Positions 16,601-25,524 are shown, counted from the first letter of the stretch. The stretch: DNA of 64,000 nt from CANQBR01 sp964641395 (GCA_964641395.1 CAZXKQ010000007.1:1-64000); one strand, 5' to 3'. Program-made: numbers and translations. Notes: generated by a model from the letters alone, not told the origin.

Positions 16601-16804
16601 ATGCTCAACGTCTACTTCGGCCTCTTCCTCTTCGCCCTGCTCTGCTTTTTTTGCGGCAGCTTCCTCTACCAGGCCTTCCAGCTGGGCCGGCCTATGACGG
16701 GGAAGGATCTAGCCCTGCTGGCCGCCCTCTCCCTCGGCTCCCTGATCGCCCTGAGCCTGGGCCTGGAACGGCTAGGCTATCCGCCCCTGAACATCACCTT
16801 TTAG
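16601..16804 (+). CDS. Small membrane protein of unknown function
   Basis: A 67-residue protein with two predicted membrane helices (about residues 3-25 and 38-56) joined by a short polar loop. The ATG at 16601 has GGGAGGTG eight bases upstream; the longer open frame upstream has no site. I do not recognise a family. It stands alone between the groESL control region and the tRNA, on the opposite strand to both. Confidence 0.65.
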   Translation: MLNVYFGLFLFALLCFFCGSFLYQAFQLGRPMTGKDLALLAALSLGSLIALSLGLERLGYPPLNITF

Positions 16805-16844
16805 ACGCAAAAAGGCACCTGCCTAGCTCCCTGCTGGACGACTG

Positions 16845-16921
16845 TGGTCGGGGCGGCGAGATTCGAACTCACGGCCTCTTGTACCCGAAACAAGCGCGCT
16901 ACCAAACTGCGCCACGCCCCG
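16845..16921 (-). tRNA. tRNA-Pro (anticodon CGG)
   Basis: On the minus strand the cloverleaf is complete: acceptor CGGGGCG/CGCCCCG, D-arm GCGC...GCGC, anticodon stem CTTGT/ACAAG with loop TTCGGGT, T-loop TTCGAAT, discriminator A and an encoded CCA (16845-16847). It decodes CCG proline codons, which suits a GC-rich genome. Confidence 0.96.
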
Positions 16922-16956
16922 TTCTTAAGGTTGCTAGGTCTTACGATGCCTAGGTA

Positions 16957-16986
16957 ATTATATGGCAGAAGCCTCGGCCTTGTCAA
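16957..16986 (-). promoter_or_regulatory. Promoter of tRNA-Pro
   Basis: Consensus TTGACA (16981-16986), an 18-base spacer and TATAAT (16957-16962) on the minus strand, about 35 bases before the mature tRNA 5' end. Confidence 0.85.
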
Positions 16987-16998
16987 CTGTTATTTTGC

Positions 16999-17334
16999 CT
17001 AACCCTGGGTCACCACCCGGATGAAGCTCACCTGGAAGGCCTCCTTGATGGCAGGCAGCAGCTCCCGCTCGATGTTGGTGCGGTGCAGCTCGCTCTCCGC
17101 CACGATCAACACCTGGCTGCCGGCGTAGTTGATGTTGTGGATCTTGCTCACCAGGCGTTTGAAGGTGTCGTCCCCTATGGCCTGGCGCAACACCTGTAAT
17201 TTGGCGTAAACCTGGGGCTTCTCCTTCTGCATCCGCAACTCTAGCGGGGTGAAGGGCACCGTCACCACCCTGGCATCCCTGGCCAGGACGAAATTCTCCT
17301 CTCCCTCGCCGGGCACTACTAAATCGTCTCGCAT
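16999..17334 (-). CDS. Protein of unknown function with a weak resemblance to a DnaA N-terminal domain
   Basis: A 111-residue soluble protein. The stretch from about residue 55 on (FKRLVSKIHN...VLIVAESELHRTNIERELLPAIKEAF) has the rhythm of the DnaA domain I/HTH-adjacent fold, in which a helix, two strands and a terminal helix precede the linker. This is a weak resemblance and no function is assigned. It has its own consensus promoter and is a single gene next to tRNA-Pro. Confidence 0.6.
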   Translation of the reverse strand: MRDDLVVPGEGEENFVLARDARVVTVPFTPLELRMQKEKPQVYAKLQVLRQAIGDDTFKRLVSKIHNINYAGSQVLIVAESELHRTNIERELLPAIKEAFQVSFIRVVTQG

Positions 17335-17390
17335 CGCTCTCTGCCTCCCTCAGTGTCGGAGCCCTATGAGTCTGGACGGCTCCTCCCTTA

Positions 17391-17419
17391 ATTATAGAGG
17401 CTTTCCCGGCTCTGGTCAA
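17391..17419 (-). promoter_or_regulatory. Promoter of the 111-residue unknown gene
   Basis: TTGACC (17414-17419), a 17-base spacer and TATAAT (17391-17396) on the minus strand, about 57 bases before the start codon. Confidence 0.75.
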
Positions 17420-17492
17420 GGGAGGCGGCCCCCTTTCCCCGCCTCTTGGTAGGGACGGGGCCAAGTTAATAGCCGGCTGAGGCCCATTTCCC

Positions 17493-17521
17493 TTGTCAAG
17501 GCCTGGGTTCTCTGATATAAT
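17493..17521 (+). promoter_or_regulatory. Promoter of mscL (and probably tyrS)
   Basis: TTGTCA (17493-17498), a 17-base spacer and TATAAT (17516-17521), followed about 50 bases later by the mscL start. Confidence 0.8.
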
Positions 17522-17571
17522 TATCTACACCTTTTAAAACACGGCCCACTATACGGATTGGAGGTTTTAGT

Positions 17572-18003
17572 ATGTCCTTCTTTGAAGAATTCAAAAAATT
17601 CGCCCTGCGGGGCAACGTGGTCGACATGGCCGTCGGCGTTATCATCGGCGGCGCCTTCGGCAAGATCGTCACCAGCATCGTCAATGACGTGATCATGCCG
17701 CCTATCGGCCTCCTCACCGGCGGCGTAGACTTCGCCAACCTTTTTGTCAGCCTCAACGGCCAGCAGTACGCCACCCTGGAGGCCGCCAAGAAGGCTGGGG
17801 CCCCGGTCATCGCCTACGGCACCTTCATCAACACCATCATCGACTTTGTAATCGTAGCCCTGGTGATCTTCGTCATCATCAGCCAGATCAACAAGATGAA
17901 GGCTCCTGAGGCCCCCCAGCCGGACCCCAGGCTCTGCCCCTACTGCAAGTCGCCTATCGCTGACGACGCCACCCGCTGCCCCCACTGCACTTCCCAGTTA
18001 TAA
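17572..18003 (+). CDS. mscL: Large-conductance mechanosensitive channel with a zinc-ribbon tail
   Basis: A 143-residue inner-membrane channel that opens under membrane tension to release solutes on osmotic downshock. The N-terminal amphipathic helix FFEEFKKFALRGNV and TM1 (VDMAVGVIIGGAFGKIV, about 17-33) are typical, and TM2 is at about 84-104. After TM2 the usual charged cytoplasmic helix is replaced by a Pro-rich linker and a CPYC...CPHC module (Cys122, 125, 136, 139). GGAGG precedes the ATG. It lies 19 bp upstream of tyrS. Confidence 0.95.
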   Translation: MSFFEEFKKFALRGNVVDMAVGVIIGGAFGKIVTSIVNDVIMPPIGLLTGGVDFANLFVSLNGQQYATLEAAKKAGAPVIAYGTFINTIIDFVIVALVIFVIISQINKMKAPEAPQPDPRLCPYCKSPIADDATRCPHCTSQL

Positions 18004-18022
18004 GTAAGGAGACCCTGGCCCT

Positions 18023-19246
18023 ATGTCCGTCCTAGATCTGCTCCAGGAGCGGGGCTTTATCAAGCAGCTCTCCCACGCTGAAGAAATCGCCCAGCTCTTG
18101 GAACGGGAAAAGATCACCTTCTACATCGGCTTCGACCCCACCGCCGACAGCCTCCACGTGGGCCACTTCATCGCCCTGATGCTGATGAGCCACATGCAGC
18201 AGGCGGGCCACCGGCCCATCTGCCTCCTAGGGGGCGGCACCGGCATGGTGGGGGATCCCAGCGGCAAGGACGAGATGCGCAAGATGCTGACGCCGGACTT
18301 CATCGCCCACAATGCCGCCTGCTTCAAAAAGCAGATGAGCCGCTTCATCGACTTCAGCGACGGGCGGGCCCTGATGGTCAACAACGCCGACTGGCTCCTG
18401 CAGCTCAACTACGTAGAACTGCTGCGGGAGGTGGGGGTGCACTTCTCCGTCAACCGCATGCTCACTGCGGAATGCTTTAAAAAGCGCTGGGAGAAGGGGC
18501 TCACCTTCTTCGAGTTCAACTACATGATCATGCAGAGCTATGATTTTTGGCGGTTGAACCGGGACTACGGCTGCCTCATGCAGCTGGGGGGAGACGACCA
18601 GTGGTCCAACATGCTGGCAGGGGTGGAGCTGATCCGCCGCAAGGAGCAGCGCCCCGCCTACTGTATGACCTGCAAGCTCCTCACCACCTCGGACGGCCGC
18701 AAGATGGGCAAGACGGAAAAGGGCGCCCTGTGGCTGGATCCGGCCAAGACCAGCCCCTACGACTTCTACCAGTACTGGCGCAACGTAGACGACAGCGATG
18801 TGGAAAACTGCCTGGCCCTCCTCACCTTCCTGCCTATGGCGGAGGTGCGGCGGCTAGGCGCCCTCCAGGACGCCGCCATCAACCAGGCGAAGAAGGTGCT
18901 GGCCTACGAAGTGACCAAGCTGGTCCACGGCCAGGCGGAGGCAGACAGGGCCCAGCAGGCCGCGGAAGCCCTCTTCGGCCAGGCTGCCGACCTGAGCGGC
19001 GTGCCTGTCACCTACCTAGGCCCCGAGGCCATGACCGCCAAGATCGTAGACGTGCTCACCGCCGCCCGGCTCTTCTCCAGCAAGAGGGAGGCCCGGCAGC
19101 TGATAGCCCAGGGGGGCCTCAGCGTCGGCGGCAGCATCCTCAAGGATGCGGAAGCCTGCTTCAGCCCCCAGCTCTTCGATGCCCAAAGAAGCCTCCTCAT
19201 CCGCAAGGGGAAGAAGAAGTACTTCCGCCTGGTGGTGAAGGCTTAG
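18023..19246 (+). CDS. tyrS: Tyrosyl-tRNA synthetase
   Basis: A 407-residue class Ic aminoacyl-tRNA synthetase that charges tRNA-Tyr. The HIGH-type motif HVGH is at about residues 46-49, the KMSKS-type motif appears as KMGKT (about 231-235), and a C-terminal S4-like RNA-binding domain lies at about 340-405. The short, eubacterial TyrS type is consistent with the length. No T-box leader is seen; the gene appears to be read from the mscL promoter with AAGGAG in front of its ATG. Confidence 0.97.
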   Translation: MSVLDLLQERGFIKQLSHAEEIAQLLEREKITFYIGFDPTADSLHVGHFIALMLMSHMQQAGHRPICLLGGGTGMVGDPSGKDEMRKMLTPDFIAHNAACFKKQMSRFIDFSDGRALMVNNADWLLQLNYVELLREVGVHFSVNRMLTAECFKKRWEKGLTFFEFNYMIMQSYDFWRLNRDYGCLMQLGGDDQWSNMLAGVELIRRKEQRPAYCMTCKLLTTSDGRKMGKTEKGALWLDPAKTSPYDFYQYWRNVDDSDVENCLALLTFLPMAEVRRLGALQDAAINQAKKVLAYEVTKLVHGQAEADRAQQAAEALFGQAADLSGVPVTYLGPEAMTAKIVDVLTAARLFSSKREARQLIAQGGLSVGGSILKDAEACFSPQLFDAQRSLLIRKGKKKYFRLVVKA

Positions 19247-19318
19247 GCCCTGCTTCTTAACTACTTCTGGCAAGGCTTCCCCGCTCAGGGGGCCTTGCCC
19301 TTTTCTAGGTGATGAAAA

Positions 19319-20173
19319 ATGAGTGAAGAAAGACAGTGTTCCAATACTAGCTGCGGCCGCTCCAGCTGCGCCGGCTGCCCCTCGGCCCAGGGGGGCGGGC
19401 AGCAGCCTGACTTTGCCGCCCACCTCAACCCTATGAGCACGGTACGACACGTGCTAGGGGTGGTCAGCGGCAAGGGCGGGGTAGGGAAGTCCCTGCTCAC
19501 CGCCCTGCTGGCCGGCGCCCTGCAGCGGCGGGGTCACCAGGCCGCCATCCTGGATGCCGACATCACCGGCCCCTCCATCGGCCACCTGTTCTCCGTGCAG
19601 GGGAAGGCCCAGGGGAACGAGATCGGCATCTTCCCCTTCGTCTCCGCCGGCGGCATCCAAATAATCACCGCCAACATGTTCCTGGCCAACCCGGCTGAGC
19701 CGGTGATCTGGCGGGGCCCCCTGTTGGCGGACATGGTGAAGCAGTTTTTCAGCGACGTGGTCTGGACCGATGTAGACTACATGTTGGTGGACCTGCCCCC
19801 AGGCACAGGGGACGTGCCCCTCACCGTCTTCCAAAGCCTGCCCTTGGACGGCATCATTGTGGTCACCTCCCCCCAGGAGCTGGTGTCCATGATCGTCAGC
19901 AAGGCGGTGAAGATGGCCCAGCTGCTGAAGGTGCCCATCCTAGGCCTAGTGGAGAACTATGCCTACTTCCTCTGCCCGGACAACGGCCGCCGCTATGAAA
20001 TCTTCGGCCCCAGCCACCTGGAGGAAACCGCCGCCGCTTACGGCCTCAAGGTGCTGGCCCGGCTGCCTATCGAGCCCGCCCTGGCCGCCGCCTGCGACCA
20101 AGGCCGGATCGAGCAGGTTCAGTCCCCGGCTGTAGAGGCCTGCCTGGACGCCCTCTTGGAAGCCCTGCCCTAA
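19319..20173 (+). CDS. Mrp/NBP35-family P-loop ATPase (Fe-S cluster carrier)
   Basis: A 284-residue protein with an N-terminal cysteine-rich segment (CSNTSCGRSSCAGC, residues 6-19). It is followed by the deviant Walker A SGKGGVGKS (about 49-57), DADITGPS and DLPPGTGD. Mrp/ApbC proteins bind and transfer Fe-S clusters. The extra N-terminal Cys cluster could be a second cluster site. The terminator downstream closes the mscL-tyrS-mrp unit. Confidence 0.92.
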   Translation: MSEERQCSNTSCGRSSCAGCPSAQGGGQQPDFAAHLNPMSTVRHVLGVVSGKGGVGKSLLTALLAGALQRRGHQAAILDADITGPSIGHLFSVQGKAQGNEIGIFPFVSAGGIQIITANMFLANPAEPVIWRGPLLADMVKQFFSDVVWTDVDYMLVDLPPGTGDVPLTVFQSLPLDGIIVVTSPQELVSMIVSKAVKMAQLLKVPILGLVENYAYFLCPDNGRRYEIFGPSHLEETAAAYGLKVLARLPIEPALAAACDQGRIEQVQSPAVEACLDALLEALP

Positions 20174-20192
20174 AAAAGGGCGCACCAAAGGA

Positions 20193-20227
20193 GAGTGTCT
20201 GCCTGAAAAGGCAGGCACTCTTTTTTT
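20193..20227 (+). terminator. Intrinsic terminator after the Mrp gene
   Basis: Stem GAGTGTCTGCC/GGCAGGCACTC with a six-base loop, followed by seven or more T. It also separates this unit from the convergent aro operon. Confidence 0.92.
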
Positions 20228-20244
20228 GCCTGCGGCCAGACGGC

Positions 20245-20679
20245 CTACTTCATCTCTGCCAGGACCTCCAAGGCCAGGGCATAGCCCTTAAAGCCCAGGC
20301 CGGTGATCTGGCCTAGGCAGGCGGCGGCCGTTACAGAATGGTGGCGGAAGTCCTCCCGCTTCTGGATATTGGAGAGGTGCACCTCGATGGTGGGCAGGTT
20401 CACCGCCTTCAGGGCGTCCAGGATGGCGATGCTGTAGTGGCTGAAGGCGGCAGGGTTGATGATGATGCCGTCGTGCTTGCCGTAGGTGGCCTGGATGGCC
20501 CCCACCAGCTCCCCTTCCGAATTGCTCTGGAAGATGTCCACCTGCACCCCTAGCTCGTCTGCCACCGCCTGGATGTAGGCGCTAAGGTCGGCGTAGTCCT
20601 TCTGGCCGTAAATCTCCTTCTCCCTCATGCCTAAAAGGTTGATGTTAGGCCCATTTAAAACAGCGATTCTCTTCATCAT
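20245..20679 (-). CDS. aroQ: 3-dehydroquinate dehydratase, type II
   Basis: A 144-residue dodecameric type II dehydroquinase that converts 3-dehydroquinate to 3-dehydroshikimate (shikimate step 3). It starts with LNGPNINLLGMRE and contains the catalytic Tyr region YGQKDY, IINPAAFSHYS and the IEVHLSNIQKRE motif. It is the last gene of the nine-gene aro operon and overlaps the aroK stop. Confidence 0.97.
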   Translation of the reverse strand: MMKRIAVLNGPNINLLGMREKEIYGQKDYADLSAYIQAVADELGVQVDIFQSNSEGELVGAIQATYGKHDGIIINPAAFSHYSIAILDALKAVNLPTIEVHLSNIQKREDFRHHSVTAAACLGQITGLGFKGYALALEVLAEMK

Positions 20680-21182
20680 ACAGCCTCCTTCCGGGCGATG
20701 GCCAGCAGCTGCTCCATAGCGGCGGCCTGGCTGCCCTCATTATCCACGGTATAAGCGCTATAGCGGCGGTACAGGCCTATCCTCTCCTGGTAGAGGGTGA
20801 AGATCCGCTCCTTAACCGTCGCCAGCAGGGGGCGCTCATCCCCTGCTATGGTGCCGCTGGCCAAGATGGCCTGGGGACTTCTGTCGATAAAGATGATGCA
20901 GCCCTGGGCGGCCAGGAGCCGCATGTTCTCCTCCCGCTTCACCGCGCCGCCGCCACAGGCGATGACGCAGCCCTGCAGGCCGGCCAGGTAGGCCAGGGTG
21001 CGGCTCTCCGCCTCCCGGAAGGCTGCCTCGCTTTCGGCGAAGAAGCTTTTGATGCTCCGCCCCTCCCTGGCTTCCAGCACCTGGTCCGCATCGTAGAAGG
21101 GCCGGCCCAGGGCCGCCGCCAGCTGCCGGCCGAAGCTGGTCTTGCCGCAGCCCGGCAGGCCGATTAAGACTAGGTTCTTCAT
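20676..21182 (-). CDS. aroK: Shikimate kinase
   Basis: A 168-residue P-loop kinase that phosphorylates shikimate (step 5). Walker A is GLPGCGKTSFG (8-18), the shikimate-binding YDADQ follows near residue 32 and ACGGGAV lies in the substrate site. The start at 21182 overlaps the aroE stop as ATGA; the longer open frame upstream is inside aroE and is not used. Confidence 0.96.
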   Translation of the reverse strand: MKNLVLIGLPGCGKTSFGRQLAAALGRPFYDADQVLEAREGRSIKSFFAESEAAFREAESRTLAYLAGLQGCVIACGGGAVKREENMRLLAAQGCIIFIDRSPQAILASGTIAGDERPLLATVKERIFTLYQERIGLYRRYSAYTVDNEGSQAAAMEQLLAIARKEAV

Positions 21183-21991
21183 GCCGTCAGCGCCTCCATC
21201 AGCCGCTGTACCAAGCTGTCCGGGTAGCTCTCCCCCTGCCACAGTTCCTGGGCCGCCACCGCCTGGGCCACCAGCATGAAGAGGCCGTTGCAGCAGGGCC
21301 GGCCCGCCGCCTGGGCCTGCTGCAAAAAGCGGGTCAGAGGGGGATTGTAGATTAAATCCACCGAGGCGGCGAAGCGGGCGCTGACCTGGGGCCCTACCGG
21401 AGCCGCCGCCACCGCCGGATACATGCCTACCGGGGTGCAGTTGATCAACAGGTCCCCCGCCAGCCCCTCCAGTTCCTGGTAGCTGGTAAAAACCGTCTGG
21501 GGGGCCAGGGTGAGGAAGGCCGGGTCTAGGCCCTGGGGCTGCCTGCTCACCAGGTAGAGCCGTCCTATCCCCTCATCCGCCAGGGCCTTCACCACCGCCC
21601 GGGCCGCTCCCCCGCTGCCCAGCACCGCCGCCACCTTGCCCCGGGGGTTGAAGCCGTAGTGGGCCAGCAGCCGGCGGAAGCCGTGGTAATCCGTATTATA
21701 GCCGTAGGCCCCCTGGGGGGTGAAGCTGATAGTGTTCACCGCCCCGATGGCGGCCGCCTCCCCTGCCACCCCGTCTAAGAGAGGCAGCACTGCCAGCTTG
21801 TGGGGGATGGTCACATTGCAGCCCCGGTAGCCGGAGCGGAGTTCCTGGAACAGGGCGGGCAGCTCCGCCGCCTCCGCCTCCAGCAGCCTGTACTCCCCCT
21901 CCTTGCCAGCGTACTGGAAGAAGAGCTGGTGGATGGCGGGGGAGAGGCTGTGGCCCAGTCTGCCTCCCAGGAGGCCGTAACGGGGGGCCAT
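21179..21991 (-). CDS. aroE: Shikimate dehydrogenase (NADP-dependent)
   Basis: A 270-residue enzyme that reduces 3-dehydroshikimate to shikimate (step 4). The substrate site GHSLSPAIHQ (about 12-21), NVTIPHK, NTDYHGF and the nucleotide-binding GSGGAARAV are all present. The start at 21991 overlaps the pheA stop by one base (TGATG). Confidence 0.96.
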   Translation of the reverse strand: MAPRYGLLGGRLGHSLSPAIHQLFFQYAGKEGEYRLLEAEAAELPALFQELRSGYRGCNVTIPHKLAVLPLLDGVAGEAAAIGAVNTISFTPQGAYGYNTDYHGFRRLLAHYGFNPRGKVAAVLGSGGAARAVVKALADEGIGRLYLVSRQPQGLDPAFLTLAPQTVFTSYQELEGLAGDLLINCTPVGMYPAVAAAPVGPQVSARFAASVDLIYNPPLTRFLQQAQAAGRPCCNGLFMLVAQAVAAQELWQGESYPDSLVQRLMEALTA

Positions 21992-23112
21992 CAGCCTTTG
22001 CGGCGCTCGTACGCCTTGTAATTGCCTAGGATCTTGCAGTAGGTGCACTTGCCGGCTATTTCTTCCATCAGATCCACCACCAGGGGGTCTGCCAGGTTGC
22101 CTGTTACGTCGATGTAGAAGAAGTACTCCCAGCTCTTCCCCTCCATGGGCCGGCTCTCCAGGTTCAACAGGTTCAGGCCGGTGTGGTAGAAGGAGGCCAG
22201 CATCTTGTAGAGGGAGCCGGTCTCGTGCTTCACCGCCACGATGAGGGTGATCTTGTCCGCATTAGGCACCACCCCGGCCTTGCGGGCGATGATCACGAAA
22301 CGGGTGGTATTGTTGGATTCGTAGTTAATGGCGGGGACGATGATCTGCAGGCCGTAGAGTTCCGCCGCCTTCTTCCCGGCTACGGCGCCCAGGCTCACGT
22401 CCTGCTTCAGGGCCACCTCTTCCGCGCTCTTAGAGGTGCTGAAGAAGGGCACCTGCTCGATGGCTGGGTACTGCTTGAAGAATTCCTTGCTCTGCTTAAA
22501 GCCCTGGGGGTGGGAGTACACCGTCTTGATGCTGTCCATGGTGGCCCCCTCTATCCCCAGCAGGTTCTGCTCGATCTTCACACACTGCTCCCCTACGATG
22601 TGGCAGTCGTACTGACGCAGCAGATCGTAGACCTCGGTGATGCCGCCGGTGGAGGAATTCTCTATCGGCAGCACCCCGTAGTCCATCTGGCCCAGGGCCA
22701 CGCCGCTGATCACCTCTTCAAAGGTGTTGTAGTGGTGCCGGTCCACGGTCCGTTGCTGGAAGAAGTCCTCCAGGGCCTGATGGGTGAAGGAGCCGGGAGG
22801 GCCGAAGCAGGCCACCTTGTAGACCCTGTCGTCCAGTTCCGCCAGGGCCGCCTCCTCCAGCACGCAGGCCTGGTCGATAATCCCCCGCATAATATTCTTC
22901 ACCGCCAGGCTGTAGTCCTGGTTTTCCAGGAAGCCGGCCACCTTGGCGATGACCTTGGCCTCCCTGTTCTTGTCCTTCAAGGGCAGGCCCTGGGCCTTCT
23001 TGTAGGCGGCCACCTCCATCACCAGCTGCAGGCGCTTTTCCAGCACGTCTGCCAAGTCCTGATCCACCTGGTCGATTTCCTGCCGCAATAGTTCTAAGTC
23101 CCGCTCTCCCAT
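21991..23112 (-). CDS. pheA: Bifunctional chorismate mutase / prephenate dehydratase
   Basis: A 373-residue fusion. Residues 1-90 are an AroQ-type chorismate mutase (LRQEIDQVDQDLADVLEKR); about 100-280 are prephenate dehydratase (ACFGPPGSFTHQAL, PIENSSTGG); the C-terminal 80 residues are an ACT domain with ESRPMEGKSWEYFFYID, which normally senses phenylalanine. It directs chorismate to phenylpyruvate. It lies 1 bp after aroC and overlaps aroE. Confidence 0.97.
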   Translation of the reverse strand: MGERDLELLRQEIDQVDQDLADVLEKRLQLVMEVAAYKKAQGLPLKDKNREAKVIAKVAGFLENQDYSLAVKNIMRGIIDQACVLEEAALAELDDRVYKVACFGPPGSFTHQALEDFFQQRTVDRHHYNTFEEVISGVALGQMDYGVLPIENSSTGGITEVYDLLRQYDCHIVGEQCVKIEQNLLGIEGATMDSIKTVYSHPQGFKQSKEFFKQYPAIEQVPFFSTSKSAEEVALKQDVSLGAVAGKKAAELYGLQIIVPAINYESNNTTRFVIIARKAGVVPNADKITLIVAVKHETGSLYKMLASFYHTGLNLLNLESRPMEGKSWEYFFYIDVTGNLADPLVVDLMEEIAGKCTYCKILGNYKAYERRKG

Positions 23113-23113
23113 C

Positions 23114-24211
23114 TCACTTCACCCACTTTTTAGCACTCAGGAGCAGATCGTAGAGCTGCCAGGCGGTCACCGCCTCCACCACCGGCACTGCCCTGGGCAC
23201 GATGCAGGGGTCGTGGCGGCCTGCTATGGTCAGCTGGCAGTTTTCCCCCTTGGCCACGTCCACCGTGGCCTGGGGCCGGGCGATGGAGGGGGTGGGCTTG
23301 ATGGCCACCCGCAGCAGCAGGGGCATGCCGTTAGACAGGCCCCCGGTGAGGCCGCCGTTGTTGTTGCTGGAACAGCGCACCCGGCCTGCCTGGTCGTAGT
23401 ACATAGGATCATTGGCCTCGGCCCCGGTGAAGGAGGCCAGGCGGAAGCCGGCGCCGAACTCTATCCCCTTCACCGCCGGTACGGAGAAGAGGCCGTGGGC
23501 CAGGCGGCTTTCCACCGAGTCAAAATAGGGCTCTCCCAGGCCGGGGGGCAGGCCTAGGGCCATCACTTCCACCACCCCGCCCAGGCTGTTCTGCTCCTCC
23601 TTGGCGGCCAGGATGGCTGCTTCCATAGCCTGGCCCGCCGCCTCCTCCAGGACGCAGAAGGGCTTGCCGGCCAGGGCGGCCAGCTCCTCCTCTGCCTCCC
23701 CTAGGGGGTTGAAGGGCCGCTCCTCCACCGGTCCGATGCGGAGGATGTGGGCATAGACCCCTATCCCCTCCAGGGCCAGGGCCTGCTTGGCTATAGCCCC
23801 TGCTACCACCAAGGGGGCGGTGAGCCGGCCGGAAAAGTGGCCGCCGCCTCGGTAATCGTTGTAACCCTGGTAGTGGACGTAGCCGGCGTAGTCGGCGTGG
23901 CCCGGCCGCATCACCCTGGCCAGCTGGCTGTAGTCCTTGGACTGCTGGCCCTTGTTGGCGATGCGGGCGCAGAGGGGAGTGCCGGTGGTGCGGCCGTTGA
24001 AAAGGCCGCTCTCTATGTTGAGCCGATCCCCCTCCTGGCGGGCAGTGGCAGTCTTGCTCCTGCCTGGAGCCCGCCGCTCCAGCTCCCTCTGCACCTGGCC
24101 CAGGTCTAGGGCCAGGCCGGGGGGCAGGCCGTCCAGCACCAGGCCGATGGCCGGGCCGTGGGACTCGCCGAAGATGCTCAACCTAAGGTTGAGGCCCATG
24201 CTTCCGCTCAT
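23114..24211 (-). CDS. aroC: Chorismate synthase
   Basis: A 365-residue reduced-FMN-dependent enzyme that makes chorismate from EPSP (step 7). FGESHGPAIG near the N-terminus, GRSKTATARQEGD and SSNNNGGLTGGLSNG are family signatures. I chose the ATG at 24211, which overlaps the aroA stop (ATGA); a second ATG at 24199 is also possible. Confidence 0.96.
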   Translation of the reverse strand: MSGSMGLNLRLSIFGESHGPAIGLVLDGLPPGLALDLGQVQRELERRAPGRSKTATARQEGDRLNIESGLFNGRTTGTPLCARIANKGQQSKDYSQLARVMRPGHADYAGYVHYQGYNDYRGGGHFSGRLTAPLVVAGAIAKQALALEGIGVYAHILRIGPVEERPFNPLGEAEEELAALAGKPFCVLEEAAGQAMEAAILAAKEEQNSLGGVVEVMALGLPPGLGEPYFDSVESRLAHGLFSVPAVKGIEFGAGFRLASFTGAEANDPMYYDQAGRVRCSSNNNGGLTGGLSNGMPLLLRVAIKPTPSIARPQATVDVAKGENCQLTIAGRHDPCIVPRAVPVVEAVTAWQLYDLLLSAKKWVK

Positions 24212-25524
24212 GCTAACACCTCGAACTTGCCTCCCACCTGGGCGTAGTCCTGCCAAAAGGCGGGATAGGACTTGCTGACGCTGCCTGCCCCAGTCAGGAT
24301 GATGGGCTGCTGGCAGCAGCTGGCGGCGATGGCCAGGCTCATGGCGATGCGGTGGTCGTTCCAGGCGTCTACCTGGGCTCCCCCTGCCAGGCTGGCCACC
24401 CCCTCTATTTCTAAGCCGTCAGGCCGCTCTTGGATGCGGGCGCCTAACTTGTTCAATTCCGTACTGATGGCCGCCAACCGGTCGCACTCCTTCAGCCGCA
24501 GCCGGCCGGCCTTGATGACGCTGCTGTGGCCTGGGCAGAGGGCGGCCAGCACCGTCAGCACCGGTATGATGTCCGGGCAGTCGCTGCCGTCCAGCACCCA
24601 GGGCCGCCCCTGGCCCCGGCTCACCTGGAGGCCCCCCTCCGTCTCCTCCACCTCTGCCCCTAGGCAGGCCGCTAGGTCGGCTACCACCCTGTCCCCCTGC
24701 AGGGAGGCTAGGTCCAGGCCCTGGCAGCGGACCGGCCCTCCCAGGGCGCCGGCCACCGTCCAGAAGGCCGCCTGGGACCAGTCCCCCTCCACAGAGCGGG
24801 AGCGGGCCTGGTAGCGCTGCCCCCCTGGCACCAGGTAGCGGCGGTGGCGGCCGTCTTCATTGACCACCCTGATGCCGTACTTAGCCAGGCTGGCCAGGGT
24901 GAGGTTCACATAGGAGGCGGATTCCAGGGGAGAGGTCAGCTCTATCACCGAGTCCCCCTCCAAGAGGGGCAGGGCGAAGAGGAGGCCGCTGACGTACTGG
25001 CTGCTGACGTTGCCCGGCAGGGTGAAGGTGCCTGGCTGCAACCTGCCGTCCACCGTCAAAGGCAGGTGGAGGCCGGTCTGGGCCACCGGGCTGCGGTAGC
25101 TCAGGCCCTGCTGCTGGAAGATGCTGTAGTAGGCCTCCAAGGGCCGGCTGGCCAGCTTCCCGCCCCCGGTAAAGGTGAAGGGGGCGGCTAGGAGGGCCGC
25201 CAGAGGCACGAAGAAGCGGAGGGTGGAACCGCTTTCCCCGCAGTCCGCCCCTGGGGCCGCAGCCCAGAGGCGGCCCTGGCCTTTGATGAGCAGGGCGCTG
25301 CGGCCTGGGTAGGCGCTGGCCGTGGGAGCCAGCTCCACCCCCATGGCCCCCAGGCAGCGGCAGGTGGCCTCGATGTCCTTAGAGAGGCTGATATTGTCGA
25401 TCTTACTGGTGCCGGCCGCCAGGGCGGCGCAGATGATCTCCCGGTGCCCCATGCTCTTAGAGGAGGGGGCGGTCACCTGGCCCTGGAGGCGGCTGGGATA
25501 AAGGCGTAGCTTGTCCATAATCAT
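24208..25524 (-). CDS. aroA: 5-enolpyruvylshikimate-3-phosphate synthase
   Basis: A 438-residue enzyme that transfers enolpyruvate from PEP to shikimate 3-phosphate (step 6). The N-terminal SSKSMGHRE, the PEP-site segment GESGSTLRFF and the C-terminal DHRIAMSLA are present. The N-terminal active-site motif has serines and Met where many enzymes have SKS-x-TNR. This departure may bear on the enzyme class and its inhibitor sensitivity, but cannot be judged from sequence alone. Its start overlaps the aroB stop by four bases. Confidence 0.96.
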   Translation of the reverse strand: MIMDKLRLYPSRLQGQVTAPSSKSMGHREIICAALAAGTSKIDNISLSKDIEATCRCLGAMGVELAPTASAYPGRSALLIKGQGRLWAAAPGADCGESGSTLRFFVPLAALLAAPFTFTGGGKLASRPLEAYYSIFQQQGLSYRSPVAQTGLHLPLTVDGRLQPGTFTLPGNVSSQYVSGLLFALPLLEGDSVIELTSPLESASYVNLTLASLAKYGIRVVNEDGRHRRYLVPGGQRYQARSRSVEGDWSQAAFWTVAGALGGPVRCQGLDLASLQGDRVVADLAACLGAEVEETEGGLQVSRGQGRPWVLDGSDCPDIIPVLTVLAALCPGHSSVIKAGRLRLKECDRLAAISTELNKLGARIQERPDGLEIEGVASLAGGAQVDAWNDHRIAMSLAIAASCCQQPIILTGAGSVSKSYPAFWQDYAQVGGKFEVLA

